A stretch of DNA of 64,000 nt, from positions 2,089,120 to 2,153,119 of the forward strand of contig NC_018387.1 in the NCBI RefSeq assembly GCF_000208865.1, given 5' to 3'. Under the pieces are notes generated by a model, which worked only from the letters and a program-made list of their open reading frames with translations, ran no database searches and was not told where the DNA came from. This document shows, piece after piece, positions 1 through 13,900 of the stretch. The DNA is from Neospora caninum Liverpool (lineage: Eukaryota; Apicomplexa; Conoidasida; Eucoccidiorida; Sarcocystidae). Position 1 is the first letter of the stretch, and each line of letters starts with the position of its first letter. The translations under genes were made by a program, and so were the position numbers.

Positions 1-698
1 GAGAGGGGTACCGTTTTCCACGGGACCATGTGTTTTTTCCCTCTCTTTCGGTGCAGGTTTACCAGCGATGTCGGCGAGGCCCGTGACGCGCGGGAAACCC
101 GCCTACTGCCACAGATTGGCGTGGTACCGCAATCGAAGCTGCTGCAGTGACTCTTGCCTTCCATAGAGGGGGGAGAAAACGAACAAGAAATACAAAGAAT
201 GGACAGCGGGCATGATGAAGAAGAATGAGTTTTCCTCCGGATCCTAGCAGCACTGCGTCGCCCCGGCCGCCTTCTTTTTCTCGGCAGATGCCAGGGTCGC
301 TGGCAAGAAAAAAAAAGTGGCTTGGTCCTGGGGAGGATCAAAGTCTGAAGTAACGAAACAGAATTACCTACGATACCGAAAAAACTGCTATGCTGCGAAA
401 AGGATTTTTAATACCTTCGTCATTAAATGGAATCCTGATGAGGAAGCCAGCGAGCCCTAGAACCATCGACGTTGTGCATGCCAGCCGCTAGATCCTGGTT
501 CATAATCTTGGGAAGTTCGGCGGGAGAGAAAACCGAAACAGCGGAGCCTTTCTTTCTCCACACACGAAATAGAAAAAGCCAGTGTCTGCCTTCGAGGAGA
601 ACGGCTCCACAAAGACTCCGCAGAAGGAGAGACTGCCCTACACATTCACGGGAAGAAAAGCACTGGCGTCTCAAAAAAAAGGACAAACGGACAAGGAA
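1..698. other. gene-free stretch upstream of tRNA-Pro
   Basis: I see no supportable coding region on either strand. Short overlapping open frames lack splice context and recognisable protein character. The only functional element noted is the A-run at 673-680, which is a T-run terminator for the neighbouring minus-strand tRNA gene. Confidence 0.5.
673..680 (-). terminator. RNA polymerase III T-run terminator of tRNA-Pro(CGG)
   Basis: Eight A residues on the plus strand read as eight T on the minus strand, starting 18 bases past the 3' end of the tRNA gene. This is the standard Pol III stop signal. Confidence 0.75.
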
Positions 699-770
699 GG
701 GCTGTTCCGGGAATTGAACCCGGGACCTCTCGCACCCGAAGCGAGAATCATACCACTAGACTAAACAGCC
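699..770 (-). tRNA. tRNA-Pro, anticodon CGG
   Basis: The reverse complement folds as a normal 72-base cytosolic tRNA. The acceptor GGCTGTT pairs with AACAGCC, with C as discriminator. The anticodon stem CTCGC/GCGAG closes a loop TTCGGGT, which gives anticodon CGG. The internal promoter boxes are intact: an A box around TAGTCTAGTGG and a B box GGTTCAATTCC. There is no intron and CCA is not encoded. The gene reads proline CCG codons. It has a partner with anticodon UGG at 2474-2545 that differs only in the anticodon. Confidence 0.95.
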
Positions 771-2473
771 TGTTAGAGTGGGAAGAAGAGGATTTCGATT
801 CTGCGATACCGAAACCTTGCGGTTATCTGCGGGTTGCTCGACGCCGATAGAAGATAGATTTAGACTGGAGAGAACGTCGAGGGGTGTCTTGTATCATAAT
901 GTGGGACTGATGCTTCTGGTTAATGACTTCTTACACACTATAGATCATTCCGACTCTTGCGTGCGTGGAGGGAATTTGTTAAAATAATCTCGTATGGAGA
1001 TTGCAGGACTGCCTGTTTTGGGACGCCTCTTTCATGTTCGTGTTCTCGTGTTGGAGTTGCTGGCCTCCTTCTGCGGTTTTCTTAATATATTAATAATCTC
1101 CTTTTCGAAGGGACCGTTTTGTTCCTCGTTGACTATCCAAAAGTCATGCGTATCTGGATCTTAATCTGATCCATCTGCCACTCCGCATCCTGTGTCGCCA
1201 TTCGGAAGAACAGATCGAGAAGACAACATTTCGCTTGGGATGACACGTCGTGTGCGACTTTAAACTTTTCTTGTTCATCGGGGACGAGTGTCTAACCTAC
1301 GGAGACACCTTCTTACGATCGCCACCGTCACTACCCAGCCCGACGATGCGTAAGCTGCCCCCGGATGAGGTGTCGAAACTGGAGCTGTGGCGTGCACAAT
1401 CTCGCAGCAATCCAGAAACGTGAGCATAGACTGTACCCCACAAAAACATATCTTGCCTAGGGCTAACAGCATTAATAGTGACGTTGCATTTCTCTCCCAA
1501 ACAACGTGAAATACAGCAGGCGATCGTAACTGTTTCACATGCATTTCATTAGAAACGGTTGACGTGCTTTTCTTTACTACGTGCAAGTGTCTCTAAATGG
1601 GTTGTTACTTTTGCAGTGGATCAACAACACGCAGAACCGCCCCATGACGTGGTTTCGATGACCGGTCAGGCAGCAGCGTCGTAGCACAACACTCCATGCA
1701 AAGTTCATGCAGCAGGAGGTGCCCTTCAATCTTTTATTTTGAAACTTCCTTTTCCTTGACGCTACAAGTGTTCTCTACTCGGCCTGCTGATGTCCGGGAT
1801 TTTGCAGGGAGAGCAGTTTTGGTTTTGAACGGAATAGTGTCGTGTCCGTGGAACCAAAGGCGTCTCTCCTTGTGACTGGAAGAGCAGTTTGTTAGTGGAA
1901 CCCCCAAAACAGCCTTCTCGGTTGCAAGGATACTATTCGCGGCATACATAGTTCATTCTAATTCAATGCTTCAAGTGCTAATCCGTCGAACCGTTCGAAT
2001 GAGTCACTGCCAGGACTTCCACCGTACTGTCGCATGTACGCACAGGAAGATGGCCGCTCATGGAAAGAACTATGATCTGCATTTAGCAACAAAACATACC
2101 GATACGGAGCACTAGTAACGAATTCGCCCGACGCTCAGGTCTGGCTGTGTGAGTACTCCACCACTCTAACGGCGGATCGGCCCACCAGACGGCTTGCTAG
2201 TTACGGACGATATATTACCATACAGACGAAAAGGCGTCGATCGTTTGACATCCCTCCACATTTTACACAGGCGTTGCCGTGCCAGGGAACGCCGTTCGGA
2301 CTAGAGCGGAAAAGAGCAGTACAAAGCCAGAATCACGTTAGTACACTGAACAACAAGTACGGGCCGACGTTCAGGTCAATGGCGGTGAACTTGACCTCAC
2401 GATCCCTCAACCTACGGAAACTGTATCTTTTGGCCTTGTCGGCTTCGAAATTGGGCCAAAAACTTGCAACAGC
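771..2473. other. intergenic, between the two tRNA-Pro genes
   Basis: I see no exon chain with consistent splice phases here. The open frames are short, overlap on both strands and look random. The 5' flanks needed by Pol III lie just above each tRNA on the minus strand. Confidence 0.5.
2458..2462 (-). terminator. Pol III T5 terminator of tRNA-Pro(UGG)
   Basis: Five A residues on the plus strand give five T on the minus strand, 11 bases past the tRNA 3' end. This is the minimal-length Pol III terminator. Confidence 0.6.
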
Positions 2474-2545
2474 GGGCTGTTCCGGGAATTGAACCCGGGA
2501 CCTCTCGCACCCAAAGCGAGAATCATACCACTAGACTAAACAGCC
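2474..2545 (-). tRNA. tRNA-Pro, anticodon TGG
   Basis: This 72-base gene is identical to the one at 699-770 except for one base: the loop is TTTGGGT, giving anticodon UGG (CCA and wobble-read CCN codons). Acceptor stem, D arm, T arm, A box, B box and discriminator C are conserved. The flanking sequence is unrelated to that of the first copy, so only the tRNA itself is shared. This fits an old duplication or gene-conversion pair rather than a recent segmental copy. Confidence 0.95.
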
Positions 2546-4962
2546 GGTTCTACATATAAAAAAAATGAAGAAAATCTGTTTCTCCACACTATGCCGCCTC
2601 TGCACTGACATAGAGCCTGGTGCCTCTCATTCTAGATGGAAATACAACCGCTTGCACGAGGGGTTATCGGAATGCTGGTCCCCCGAGTCTCCTGAGGCCA
2701 AACCATGGATGGCATCACTAAATCTAACAAGCTACCTCACCAGCATTTGGGGCCAGTGGACTCGGCCAATTATTACGCGGCCTACATCGAGCTGCAGCAA
2801 AAGAAATATACGCGTACCACTTCAGGTTGAGGAAGCTGCAACGAATCGTGTGAGTCAAATGAAGGCTTTGAGAATTGCTTTGGGAGCTATGGCACCTCAA
2901 GCGAGAACCATAGCTCTCATGATGATATATAACACTCTTTTCCATCATGGATCATGTGTTGGCATCCGCTTTTGAGTAGTGAGAAAGAAGTATCAGCTGC
3001 GTGTGAAGGCATGGACACGCGCTCTAAAACTGTGCAAGAGATACGAACACTGCAGTGGCTATATTCGTGCTCTTGAATGTAGCGAGATCTACCATCTCCC
3101 CTTTCAAGCAGAAGAGCACTGTTATCCACAAGACTGCAGTAGAGAAGAATATCCGTCGCAGAGGCATGCCGAAGTGGAACTGGAAACGACTGTAAGAGTG
3201 ACGGCTTGCACCGGTAACTTTTCTGAACGAGCTTTACTCAAAGGTTTGCCTGTTGGTGTCTTTGACTGCCAAATAAACAAGTGGGCGGCAATTGAACAAG
3301 TCTCCGGATGCTGAAGACATATATGTACTGGATGGCGTTTTAGTTGCTAGATTGTGACAGCAACCCTCAAGTAAATAAAAATCTATAGCCCTCAAGTTGC
3401 ACAGCATGCCAGAAGTGAGAATAAATTTTGGTATGAATAGCCACCAATGCACACAGTTTCACGTATGCGTGCGTTTCCTTACACCACGCACCCTGGCAAC
3501 GCGGCGATGGATACAAAACTGACTGCTGCGTTTTGGAAAAGCATGTCCTACAAAATAAAGTACCTCCTAGTGTTAGGAGTTCGCCCCATCGGGTTTCTCA
3601 AATTCGGTAAGGTGTACGACGGAATTGTTCATGTCATCCGTGTTTTCTGCATGTACAGCCCCTCTACTATCCTTGAATCTTCGTTTCCACCTCTGTCGGA
3701 AAACCCGAACATCCATGAAGTGATATAGAAGACTTGCCAGCATATCCAGCGCCTCGGACCTGCATGTTTAGCCAACCACATCTCACAAAACAAACACAAC
3801 TTCATCTGTCCCTACAGCTGGAAACCATCTCTTGCTGGAGGGTCAAGCAGTGCACTAACATGCTATCGTCGCGGTTTTCCTTTTCTCTGCAATGGCGCGG
3901 AACAAACTGTCTCCAGACGTTCTTAACCCAGCTCACGTATTACATCTGACGGTGAACTATCGTTAGACACAGCCCAGCAACGGTTATCGCAGAGGCACTG
4001 CCTCTTGTTTTCTCATGTGGAAAACCAGAAGTACCCGACTGGAGGCGAACCTTGGGATTCTTCAGAGTATTTATAGCTTGCCGGCATTCCACGAAAGAAA
4101 ACCCCCGCTTACCGTAGATCAAGAGGTAGACGAATGTTGGTACGTGTGTTGGCATATGCATGTCGGGAGATTTCCTGCGAAGGTACAATGACAAAAGTCT
4201 CTCAAGTTGGCATCTCGCGTGTTCAGTAATCACCATCTGACGCCAGCTTCTACCTTACAATTGCATTTACCCTGCTCGACCGGTCTGCTCCGTAGACAGA
4301 GATTCCTCAACAGTAGACGTGATGAGTTGCAAGACACGCTTTCCCATGACGCAGCTACTCTGCGTTGTAGTCGAACGTGCTCAACCGACAAGGTAATACG
4401 CTTTAGTCTACGGAGACGAGATCAGAACCCACACCGGCTTTTTCTGCCCCGACGCAGTTAAACTTTGGAGAGCACCAGACGATCACAGTTTGGAAAACGT
4501 GCAAACACAAGGCCAACACTTTTCATCATGATACCTTGAATGGTTCGGCCTTCGCTATCGCTGGGTATCTAGGCAAAAATTCAGACCATTTTAATATTAC
4601 AGCGGCACGGCCCTGAAAAAGCTGATGGAAGTTCTGTATCTCATGACTGAAGTCATTCAGTATCCTAGATACTATACTATTTCGGTTTGTTCTATTTGAG
4701 TTTTACAGTTCTGGATCGCTGATCATTTGTACAAAAACAGTATCTAGTTCTAATGTGATAATAACAATCCTGGGTCTACCGTCTGTGGAGAAACAGTTCG
4801 AATTCTTCATGGCGGTCACCGTTTTCAGTCCCTTTTTAGTGTTTGCGGTTTTTACTGTCTCTTTGACAGCGCCTATGGCTTCGCGTTTCCTCCGTCATTC
4901 GCCATTCCTGACGGAATTCCTGGACCATAAGTGGGTTTGTTCGTTCGCTGTAGTATTTCGGT
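2546..4962. other. gene-free region, 3' flank of the CLU gene
   Basis: There is no exon chain here. The segment nearest 4,962 must contain the 3' UTR of the minus-strand CLU gene. The stretch 4,560-4,760 is noticeably AT-rich, as expected for UTR or intergenic sequence. Apart from the tRNA relic near 2,900 I see nothing. Confidence 0.5.
2890..2920 (-). pseudogene. possible tRNA-Pro relic (anticodon-arm fragment)
   Basis: About 30 bases resemble the anticodon and D-arm part of the two intact tRNA-Pro genes, in the same orientation. The plus-strand words GCACC, AAGCGAGAA and CATA occur in order with the same spacing and scattered substitutions. The acceptor and T arms are missing, so it cannot make a tRNA. 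It may be a decayed third copy, but a chance match is possible for so short a stretch. Confidence 0.35.
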
Positions 4963-7900
4963 TTATCTCTTGTATGAGTACGAAGAAGCCGATTCTTGTT
5001 GTGGGACGGATACCTCCTCGGATAACTTCTGAACCGTAGCGTCTCCAACTGGCTGATTGGGGAAGAGTTCTTGGAACTTCTCCTTGCCAAGCAACGCCAC
5101 AGTCGCGCGCACCATTTTAGGGTCGAGCTCGTCGGGTAACCTACAATTAAGAAGCGAAGAGAAACATGTATGAAGATAAAAAATGGCCACTTCCCCTTGG
5201 TGAGAGAGGAAGCAGCATAAGCAATTATAAACCCTAAACTTAAGATCTCACAAACTGCTCGCACAAGACACTTCCTCACTACACCTCCGTGTTCTTCGTC
5301 TTTCTTGAGCTACGCGGTACCCCAGACCCTTTTTTTCTCACGCAGAATCCCACTGTTGCTCAGTCGGTACTCGACTCAGCGATGATCATAGACAGACCAC
5401 AGATTGGGTCCACGGTTTTTTGTAGCTCACGAACCATTTCATCACCGTTGTTGTTGCTGTTGCCAGCAAGACGCAATTCCACAATTCCTGCACCCTCGTA
5501 GAGATGCATTGGTGTCCTCCTGTTTTTCGCCTCTCTGGAAGTCTAGTTTTTGTGTCACTGTCTGTACGAGCAGCTAGGCAGTGTCGTGTCATTGGAATCA
5601 TGTGGACCACGCGATGTTTTGGAAGGCGCAGCGAAAAGGGCAGAAGCGTCATAACGGGAGCTTTGCGAAAAAGCACCCACCCTAAATCGGACGCGCTCCA
5701 CCGGGCTTCCAGATGCCGTGTCCTGTGGTTGTTTAGCAGGTGCATTTTCCCGTGATGTATACACAAACGCTACAGAATGTAGTAAACTCACGCTCTGCAA
5801 GGAGATTGCTTGGGCTTCTGCATCTCTGCATCATTGTCTGGCGGAACGCGCTTTCGATATCTGGAACAGAGAAATAGATGAAGGCAGCTGCGCGCCGTAA
5901 TGGAAGCGAGGTATGGGTACACGTGCAGGGGCGGGAACATGAGTGCTTTCGGAAAAAGCAGGGGCAAGCACCAAGATGAATGCCGGTCCATCCATGGGCT
6001 TCCCTAACACGACTGAGTGCTCTGCTTACGCTGAAACAGCATTTGTCCCGTTTTTTCCTGTCTGTCTGTCTATGTCCACGAGATATGCAGCAGCCTGTGG
6101 CCTTTAGTTCAATCATATGCAAAAGATGTTAAAGGTTAATACGACTGAAGCTACAGGATCACGCACGTGAGCTCACTTCTATGAGCCAAATAAACTACTT
6201 AGTGATACAATAGAGAAGCATGTCTGTAGGTAGTTACGTATACAACTATATAAACGAATTTATGCATTCAGTCGCCGGCGCACGCATCTCCGCCTTTCAA
6301 ATGATGAACAAACATAAGTATATAAATGTGTATATCGGCTGTCCTAAACTGTTGCAGCAGATTCAGCCGGGCGAAAGGAATTCCTTTTATTGTTTCCATA
6401 TCTACAGTGTAGAGGAGAACAAAATCTGACGTACACGTCAAGAAGAATTAAAATGCACCACATTTTCTGCATTGCTTTGACAAGTTTCCGCTTCCAGCTT
6501 GGAAGTTCCGTCCTCGCGAAGAGCTTAGGTTTTTCGCCTGCGTCCAGTTATACAGACGGACACGATGGACAGACGCTCACTAAGTGCCGAAAACCTCCAA
6601 AACGAAGGTGAACAGGCGATAGGTGATAGCGTCTCCGCTGAGTCAGAAAGAATCACGGAAACTGCATGAAGATGGCTAATTAGCTGCATCTACCGGAATG
6701 CGGACAAATTGGAAGCGCGGAGATCTCAACACTGCTTCGTGCAGCAAATGATAAAAACAGTACGACTTTTTGCAATTCATGTTTGCTTGGAAGCTGTAGT
6801 CATTAACACTGTTGTTTAGTATAAGCATAGCACCAATCCGGTTTTTTCACCTAGACTTGAAGAACAGAGGAGTTACGTCAGCGAAAACTGTCGCATGCAC
6901 TCATATACACGCATACAACTCTGCCCCAATAATTCTATACATACGTACCAAATATATATATATATATATATATATACGTGAAACAAAAGCACAGTCATAT
7001 AAACGAGCAAATGTGTCTTTCTGATGGACTACGTATATGCGGGTGTGGAACTGTATGCGACACCCTTCACGACGCCTTACCGCCTAGCAAGCGACGGTGA
7101 ACATCGACTACGGCTGCTTGGGCTTTGCAGACAAGCTCGTTGACGAATCGGTCGAGCGCAGTGGAATATTTCGATCCCTTAGTGGGAGGGGCTGATCATG
7201 TTAAAGGACAAAGCGAGAACTGGAGGAGACATGAGCCACTTGTTTCTCTCTACACCTGAGAAGCTGTGCATGCTTCTGCGCTTTGCACGTGGACAGGTTC
7301 TTTCTTTACAGTGTAACAGAGCCTCCACAAAACCAGGCGATTCTGGTGTCCTACCTGTACATACACACTTCTGTGTATGTACGTGTCTATGCATGTTCGT
7401 GTGTGCACACAGATGTATGCGAATAGTATATATGCACATATCTGTGGGCCGCTTACGTCCGTGACATATTGCGAACGACAGGTCTCCATCTGGATTAAAA
7501 ATTTCAGCACGAGACTTTTTATTCGGGTAGTGCTGAATGTACTCGAGCGCCTGCATCTCAGAGCTGAGCAGAGAAACGACAACCGAGTAAAACTAAAACG
7601 TGAAAACAACTCCGGGGAAATGTGAGAGAGTTAAGTTAGTAAACCATGCTCTGACCGCATGGGCCTGCTTTTCTGTAGAGCGGGAAGAGAATCAAAACAA
7701 CCAATGGAACGGAAAGCATATCTCGGGGCAGTAAAGGTGCAAACTGTAGGCTCTGCGTATTCGAGGCAGATTGCGCGCCAGAGAACGAGGCCGAAAGAGA
7801 AGCTGTCCATTCGAGCGAGAGGGAATGTGTGTGAAGCAGCGCAACACAAAGATGCACTGCTTGGAACGAAGCAAAGGTCTCAGTGTACAATGTCTCACGG

Positions 7901-10900
7901 AAGGATGAAGGGGAACTGACACTCAATTGAGTGTAGCAGCTTGACGCGAAACACGGAGAAACGTCGATGACCCATAGCGGGTTAGTACACTCGTGGCCCC
8001 TCGTGTGAGACACAGTGAGGTTTGTTTACAGAAGAATAAACATAGTTCTTTACACTAGAATAAACAAAACACGATCTAGGAGGAACAGAACTGACATCAA
8101 TGAAAGGAAGGAACGCCAGAAAACTCTCCAGAAACAAGGACACACTGAGGCAGGAATCAACGCACGCACCTGCTGACCTCCTGTGAAGCGTGCATGGATG
8201 AAACGCGTGGCATACGCAGTCTATACGTACTGCAATTGTGTGGCTGCATTTACATACGATCCTTCTTGAAGCGACTTCATGGCTCTAGAGTGCGGAAGAT
8301 GGCACGGAACTCTGTTGCAATCCAAGAAAGGTTTTGAAGGAGACAACAAGACAGAACAACGAGGGCGACGAACCTGGCAGAGGAGTCCAGAAGCCACCGG
8401 AGGTAGCCACAACACTGGTCGTCATCGCCCGCAGACGTTTGCTCGTACCGGGCCAACATGACCGCCATGGGTTGGTAGCCTGATATGAAGAGTACGAAAG
8501 AACACAAGAACAAGCGACAGGTGTCGTTTTTTAAAGCAGCGAATTACAAGAACTCAGCCTCCGCATTTTTGGTTTCATTCACTCCCGCTCCAACCGCGTA
8601 GTTTAAGAGCGACACGCAGGTCACTGGATCGGAAACCAAGAACACTCTGGGACCATATCAGATGCTTGAGAGATACAGCGGCACGTTTCATGGACATGTA
8701 TCTCATTCGATCTACGTGCATGCAAATAATCACATGTAAACAGATATATACATATATATACATATGTATATATATATATGGTATGCCTTTCGGTATTTAG
8801 ACAGAGTCTTGTTACCTTTTCTTTCGATCACATCCAGCGTGAGGAAAAGTGAACAAAGCCGGCGTTCCAAGGCACTATCGATTCCGTGGTTTATGTAGAT
8901 GCGAATGAGAGTGTCTTCGAGGTCCTGTATAGCGGGGATGAGAAGATCTGACGGAGCCTCGTCTTGGTGAGTCACTGAAACGAAACACACAACACTCGCG
9001 GCCTCATATCAGGCAGCGGCTTTCGTTCAAGACTGAATGTGTATACAGCTATATATGCATGCACCCCGGCCTAAAACACTTATCGACACACATATTTTCA
9101 TATATATATATATATACACTTAGGAACACAGACTTCGCTTATGAGGCTTCATTCCTAGTCAGGAGAAACCGCCTTCTGTTCCTCTTACAAAATGCGTAGG
9201 AGTCTCTGGACTGCTCAGCAAATGTGACGAGGGCCACGGGCTCGTCGTCCTCGTCGTCTGCCTCCTGCGGTTCATTCTTTTCAACTTCGTTTTCACTGCG
9301 GCTCAAACGAGCAAATCTGAATGTAGGCTTCTGCCCCGCGGAGCCTCCGTCCTTGAATTGAAGAACCCTGCCGCTTTCGATAGCGCTGATATCTTTGAGC
9401 CGGTCCTGCGTGGGATTTTTGGCCCGGTCTTCTTCTTGTTCTGAACCCAGACAACAGGTAGACGACAGACCCGCACGGCAAGGCCATACGCATACTAACA
9501 TGGATATGACCAGATTGGGCGCGTATGCCAGGCGGTGCATGCACATATACGGATATTTGCGTGAGTGCGTTTGCGCATTCCCTATGCACACATCTGAAGT
9601 CATGCACTGCCTGCTTCTACGGCCACCGAGGAATGAAGAACACATCAGAAACAGCGACTCGTTCCGCGTCTAGCGCCACTCTGTAATACACCTCGTGAAG
9701 TGCGTATCTGTCCCTTGCAAAACGCAAGTTATGCGGTCGAACCCTGCAATACCAGGCCGCCGTGGCCACAAACACTCTCGTCGATCTGTTTACCGATTTG
9801 CTATCACACTCAACAAGAGCAGGCCGCCCGAAAAGTCCAGTTGTTCCATGATTTTGAAGGACTCTGCGGATGCACTTTTAGTCCCAATCACTCACGTTCT
9901 TGTTCACCGTCCCCGTCTCGTTTCTCAGTCGCAGCTGCTTCCTCTCGTCGTTTGCGGTGAGCGAGGAGCGCGTCGTGCAGCACATCGGGCTGGATGACGC
10001 GACCGTGTGTGTGGAACGTGTCGTAGAAAAATGCATCGGGGAGACACCAGAGGGTTCTGCAGCAAACGGGAAGTCGCAACACATGAGGACTGTGTCTCCA
10101 CTTGCGGCAGATGCAGTCAAACTCGAGTCCCTCCCCAGCGAGAACACACAGACTCGGACGGAGAAACAGAACGCAGGCTTGTGGCCAACGATTTCAGGAT
10201 CCCTTCTCACGAAGAAGAACCGAGGGCCCCTCTCTGCCGGAAGTTCAGGAAGTTGGAGAACACAGGAAGAGACACTTCCTGGACAGCAAGGAAGTTTTTT
10301 GTTTTTTCTTTTTTTGGGAAGCGCGAAAGCATTGCACACTATTCAGCCTCGGTTGCACTGATTGTCATCTGCCATTTCTTTCTCTGCTTTCGGCCAACGG
10401 GCTAGGTGGCTAGACCGCTTAACATGACAAGTCGTACTGTGAGAACGAGTCATCTGGGCGATATCGTCTCTTTGCGGGGGACCGGGTAGATCTGTAAATG
10501 TAAAAGAAACCAGACACTGGAGACGAAAACAAGACTGATGCCATCTTCGTCGGAGATTAACAGCCGAGCGAAGAAAGAAAAAGAAAAACGCGTTTGGTAA
10601 GTCGGAAGCACCCGTTAAAAAAGCGACATGCTAACAGAGATTAGCTGAAAACAGCTAGACCTCACTTACCCGTCTCATCAGGGACCATGAAGCATAAGGC
10701 ATGTATACACGCAAATCCAAAGATATTGATACGAGAAAATGTACAAGTTTGGACGAGGAGACGCGGCCAGTAGAGAAGTCCTCCGGTCCTTCCCCCCCCA
10801 ATTTTCAGAGCGTGCGACTTCACCTTATAAAGCTGTTCCGAATGACCGCCTCGATCAGACTCATCGCCCGCCGGTGTTTTCCTTGGTCGGCCAGGAGCAA

Positions 10901-13900
10901 CCCGAGAAGGAGAGCTGCGTGCAGAACGGAAGAGAAAATGCCTGTCTTATGGAATGGAGAAAACTGTCACCTTGACGGGGGGATGTAAACCTCACCCTAT
11001 GATACGTATTAAAAGCAGCGCCAACAAACGACGTTTATAGAGTAGTATAGAAAAAACATCCGCAACAGCGCAGCAGACGCAGGCATCAATACATAATCCC
11101 AAATCGTCACGTGCATGCATAGAGGTCTGTTCATTCTATCCCGCGAAGATGGAATGTCGAGAGGTTCCTGCTTACCTGTGTTTAGCGTAGTCACATGTTG
11201 TCTGCCAAATAGCTTCGTTCGAACCTGAAGGAATGACGGAGATGACAATCCACGAGAAGGCGTCGTCCCGTGTCGCTTCTCAGCACTCTCCCGAGACGCT
11301 CGCCAATCGAGTTGACATGTACAGGCGCAGAAAACTGGAAACGTCTCCGGAAACAAAGTGGCGAACTCATCTGAGTTGCGGAACAACAGGATCAGGCTCC
11401 TCGGAAACAAGGCTCGGGGTTGCAGACTCCCCGCCCTCCCGGTCGCGCATCGCGTGCAGTGAAGGCTGTGCCTCGCAATGGCACTAGGCGTGCAACTGAA
11501 GTTCTCCGCGGCCATCGACTGGTTCCTTTCCTGTATGTTTTCCCCGGAAAGGGTGGTTTCCAAACTTCGGTACCTTTTTCTGGAGAGTATATGCTACGAG
11601 TTGGACTACGGGCTCTCAGATCTCGAATATCTTTTTCTCTCGGCAAGCAAAGACAGCGCCACTCACCCGGAGCGCGGCCTCTGCCAGGCGAGCAGCAGTC
11701 TCCACCAGGAAGAGCGCTTCGTCACTTCGCGTCGATTTTCGCAAAAGGAAAATAGCCAGAGCGAGCTCGTAGGCTGTGCCGACAGTGAGGAGCGTTTCGG
11801 TGCCCTGGCGAACAAAGACAGGAAACACAGGACAGAACAAGGCTCGTCACCGTTGGGTGGTTTTGCGTTCTGTCGTTAGCAACGTGTGCCCCCCTGCTCC
11901 CTGATTGCCTGCTCACCAAATGAAAGTCGTACGCATCCAACGCCCACTGAAGGCAATTGCACGCCTCCGTTGCCAGGTTATTGCGATATCCAGGATTGCT
12001 GAAGGTCTGCAAACAGGAGAAGGTAAGAAACGGCCGCGCCTACGCTTCGAGAAAGTCCAGTGAAGGCCGTGAGAGGCGCGGAGCGATAGGAAACGTGAAC
12101 AACAGAAGCGGCAAAGATTTCCAGAGTCCAGAACACGCGGGAGAGGGGTGTGGGCGTGAGGCCGCTGCAGCGGTGTCCACCCGCCAGAAAAGCTGAATCG
12201 GAAGCATCTACACAGTGCCCGAGGAGCACCGAGCAGCTTCGCCTAAAAGAAACAACCAGATTCACTGTGGCGAAGCAGTGGGCGTACACCCGCAGAAGTC
12301 TGCCACACAGTTCTCTAACGGAGACATACGCCACCAGACGGGGGCGGACTCCGAAAGAGAGGGAAAGCCGGAAACAAGACAGAAACGGGAAACCGCAGGG
12401 AAAAGCCTCTTACCTGACATTTGCGTTTTTGGTCGCCCTCAAGGAGCCACAGCAGCTTTGACCGCGCCAGCAGACGCAACAAGCCTGCCATACGCAAGTT
12501 CGTCACCTGACGAGGCGTCGTCACCTCCTGCACGAAACGCAAAGCATGCGAAAAAACCAAGGCTGAGCGAGGCAAACAATAACACCGAAGCTGTGCGTAG
12601 CGGCAAAAATACAGTGGTGCGCGCAACGATCTCGAAAAGATCTATTCCGATACGCTTCGTCCTTAAACCTAAAAAAAACAGAGGCTGTTCCCACATGCAT
12701 AGATTCATGTTCCTATATATATCTATATATATATGTATGCACTTCCGCTCAATAAAGAGCCGCAGATGCGCTTGGACGGCTCCGATGCAGAACACATCTG
12801 TGTGCCTACTGCATAGTAAAGTGCGAGAAAACCGCAACCAGAACCGAGTCCCCGTGAGACTGTCTCCCCCGCTCGACATGCACTGGAGCGGGTTGGCGGG
12901 CGACAGCCCCTTCAAGGTCGCGCTTTTTCAAGCACTTACTAGTTGCTCTCTGAAAGGCTTCAGAGACAAGGAAGTCAGCATCAGCAGCTTGCGGACTTCG
13001 TTGCGCTGTAAGGCATGTGCAGACCCGCAGCCAGCAAGAAAGAGAATCCAACAGCAGAGACGACAAAAAAAGTACATACAGAAATAATTACAGGCCAAAG
13101 CAAATGGAGATTTAACATGACGACTAAACGCAGAAGAGCAGATACCATGCTGCACAAGAAGAGAAGACACATGCATCGCTATCCCCGGACTCCCTCCGTT
13201 CGCCTTTTTGTCTTTTGATGGAACGACAGACGGAAAACAGAAATAAAGGGTGCAACGGAAGCTAGCCGATCACCGCCTCAATGCACGTGGTTGATCAACC
13301 GAAATGGAGTCCTCTGCAACAGACGCCCACAACTTTGTATCGCGGCGAAAATTTGAAGCAGAAATGACGCAAAAAGGAACTCACATCCGTGTAGCTTCGA
13401 TGGCCAATCATGGTGGCTGCCACGGTCAGTGCGCAGTGAAGTAACCAGGCACACTCCGACAGATCTCCGGAGACGTGCATATGCCTGAAACAGAGAAAGA
13501 AAGAGTCAAGATGAGCAGAACTGGGAGGACAGCAAAATTCTTGACACAGGTGTCTTCTCTTATACAGGACAGCGATGCCGAGGGACGCGAGAGACAAACC
13601 GAGCTTCCATCGGCGAAGACGGCACTACCAACCAAAACAATCGCCTGCGTGCAAACGTATACTCGGCCCTGTACGGATGCAGGCACACCTTCATATTCAA
13701 CGTGCAAACGCTCACGCCGCTCGTACGGCGCAGTTGTAGCCAGCCGTATACTTCATGAAGCACGGGATAAAAAACTCACCACGCCTGATAGGTAAGAAGA
13801 TCGAGCCGGACAGGATGCGTATCTTCCCAGTGGTCCTTAATGGCACGACCGCACGCTCCAGTGAGGTTCACAAGACGTGGATTCGAAGGGGGCAAACCGC

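Noticed and set aside
12215..13087. Plus-strand ORF of 290 codons
   Set aside because: It lies opposite two well-supported CLU exons (12414-12527 and 12940-13005) and reads as Arg/Lys/Gln-rich shadow text with no splice context.
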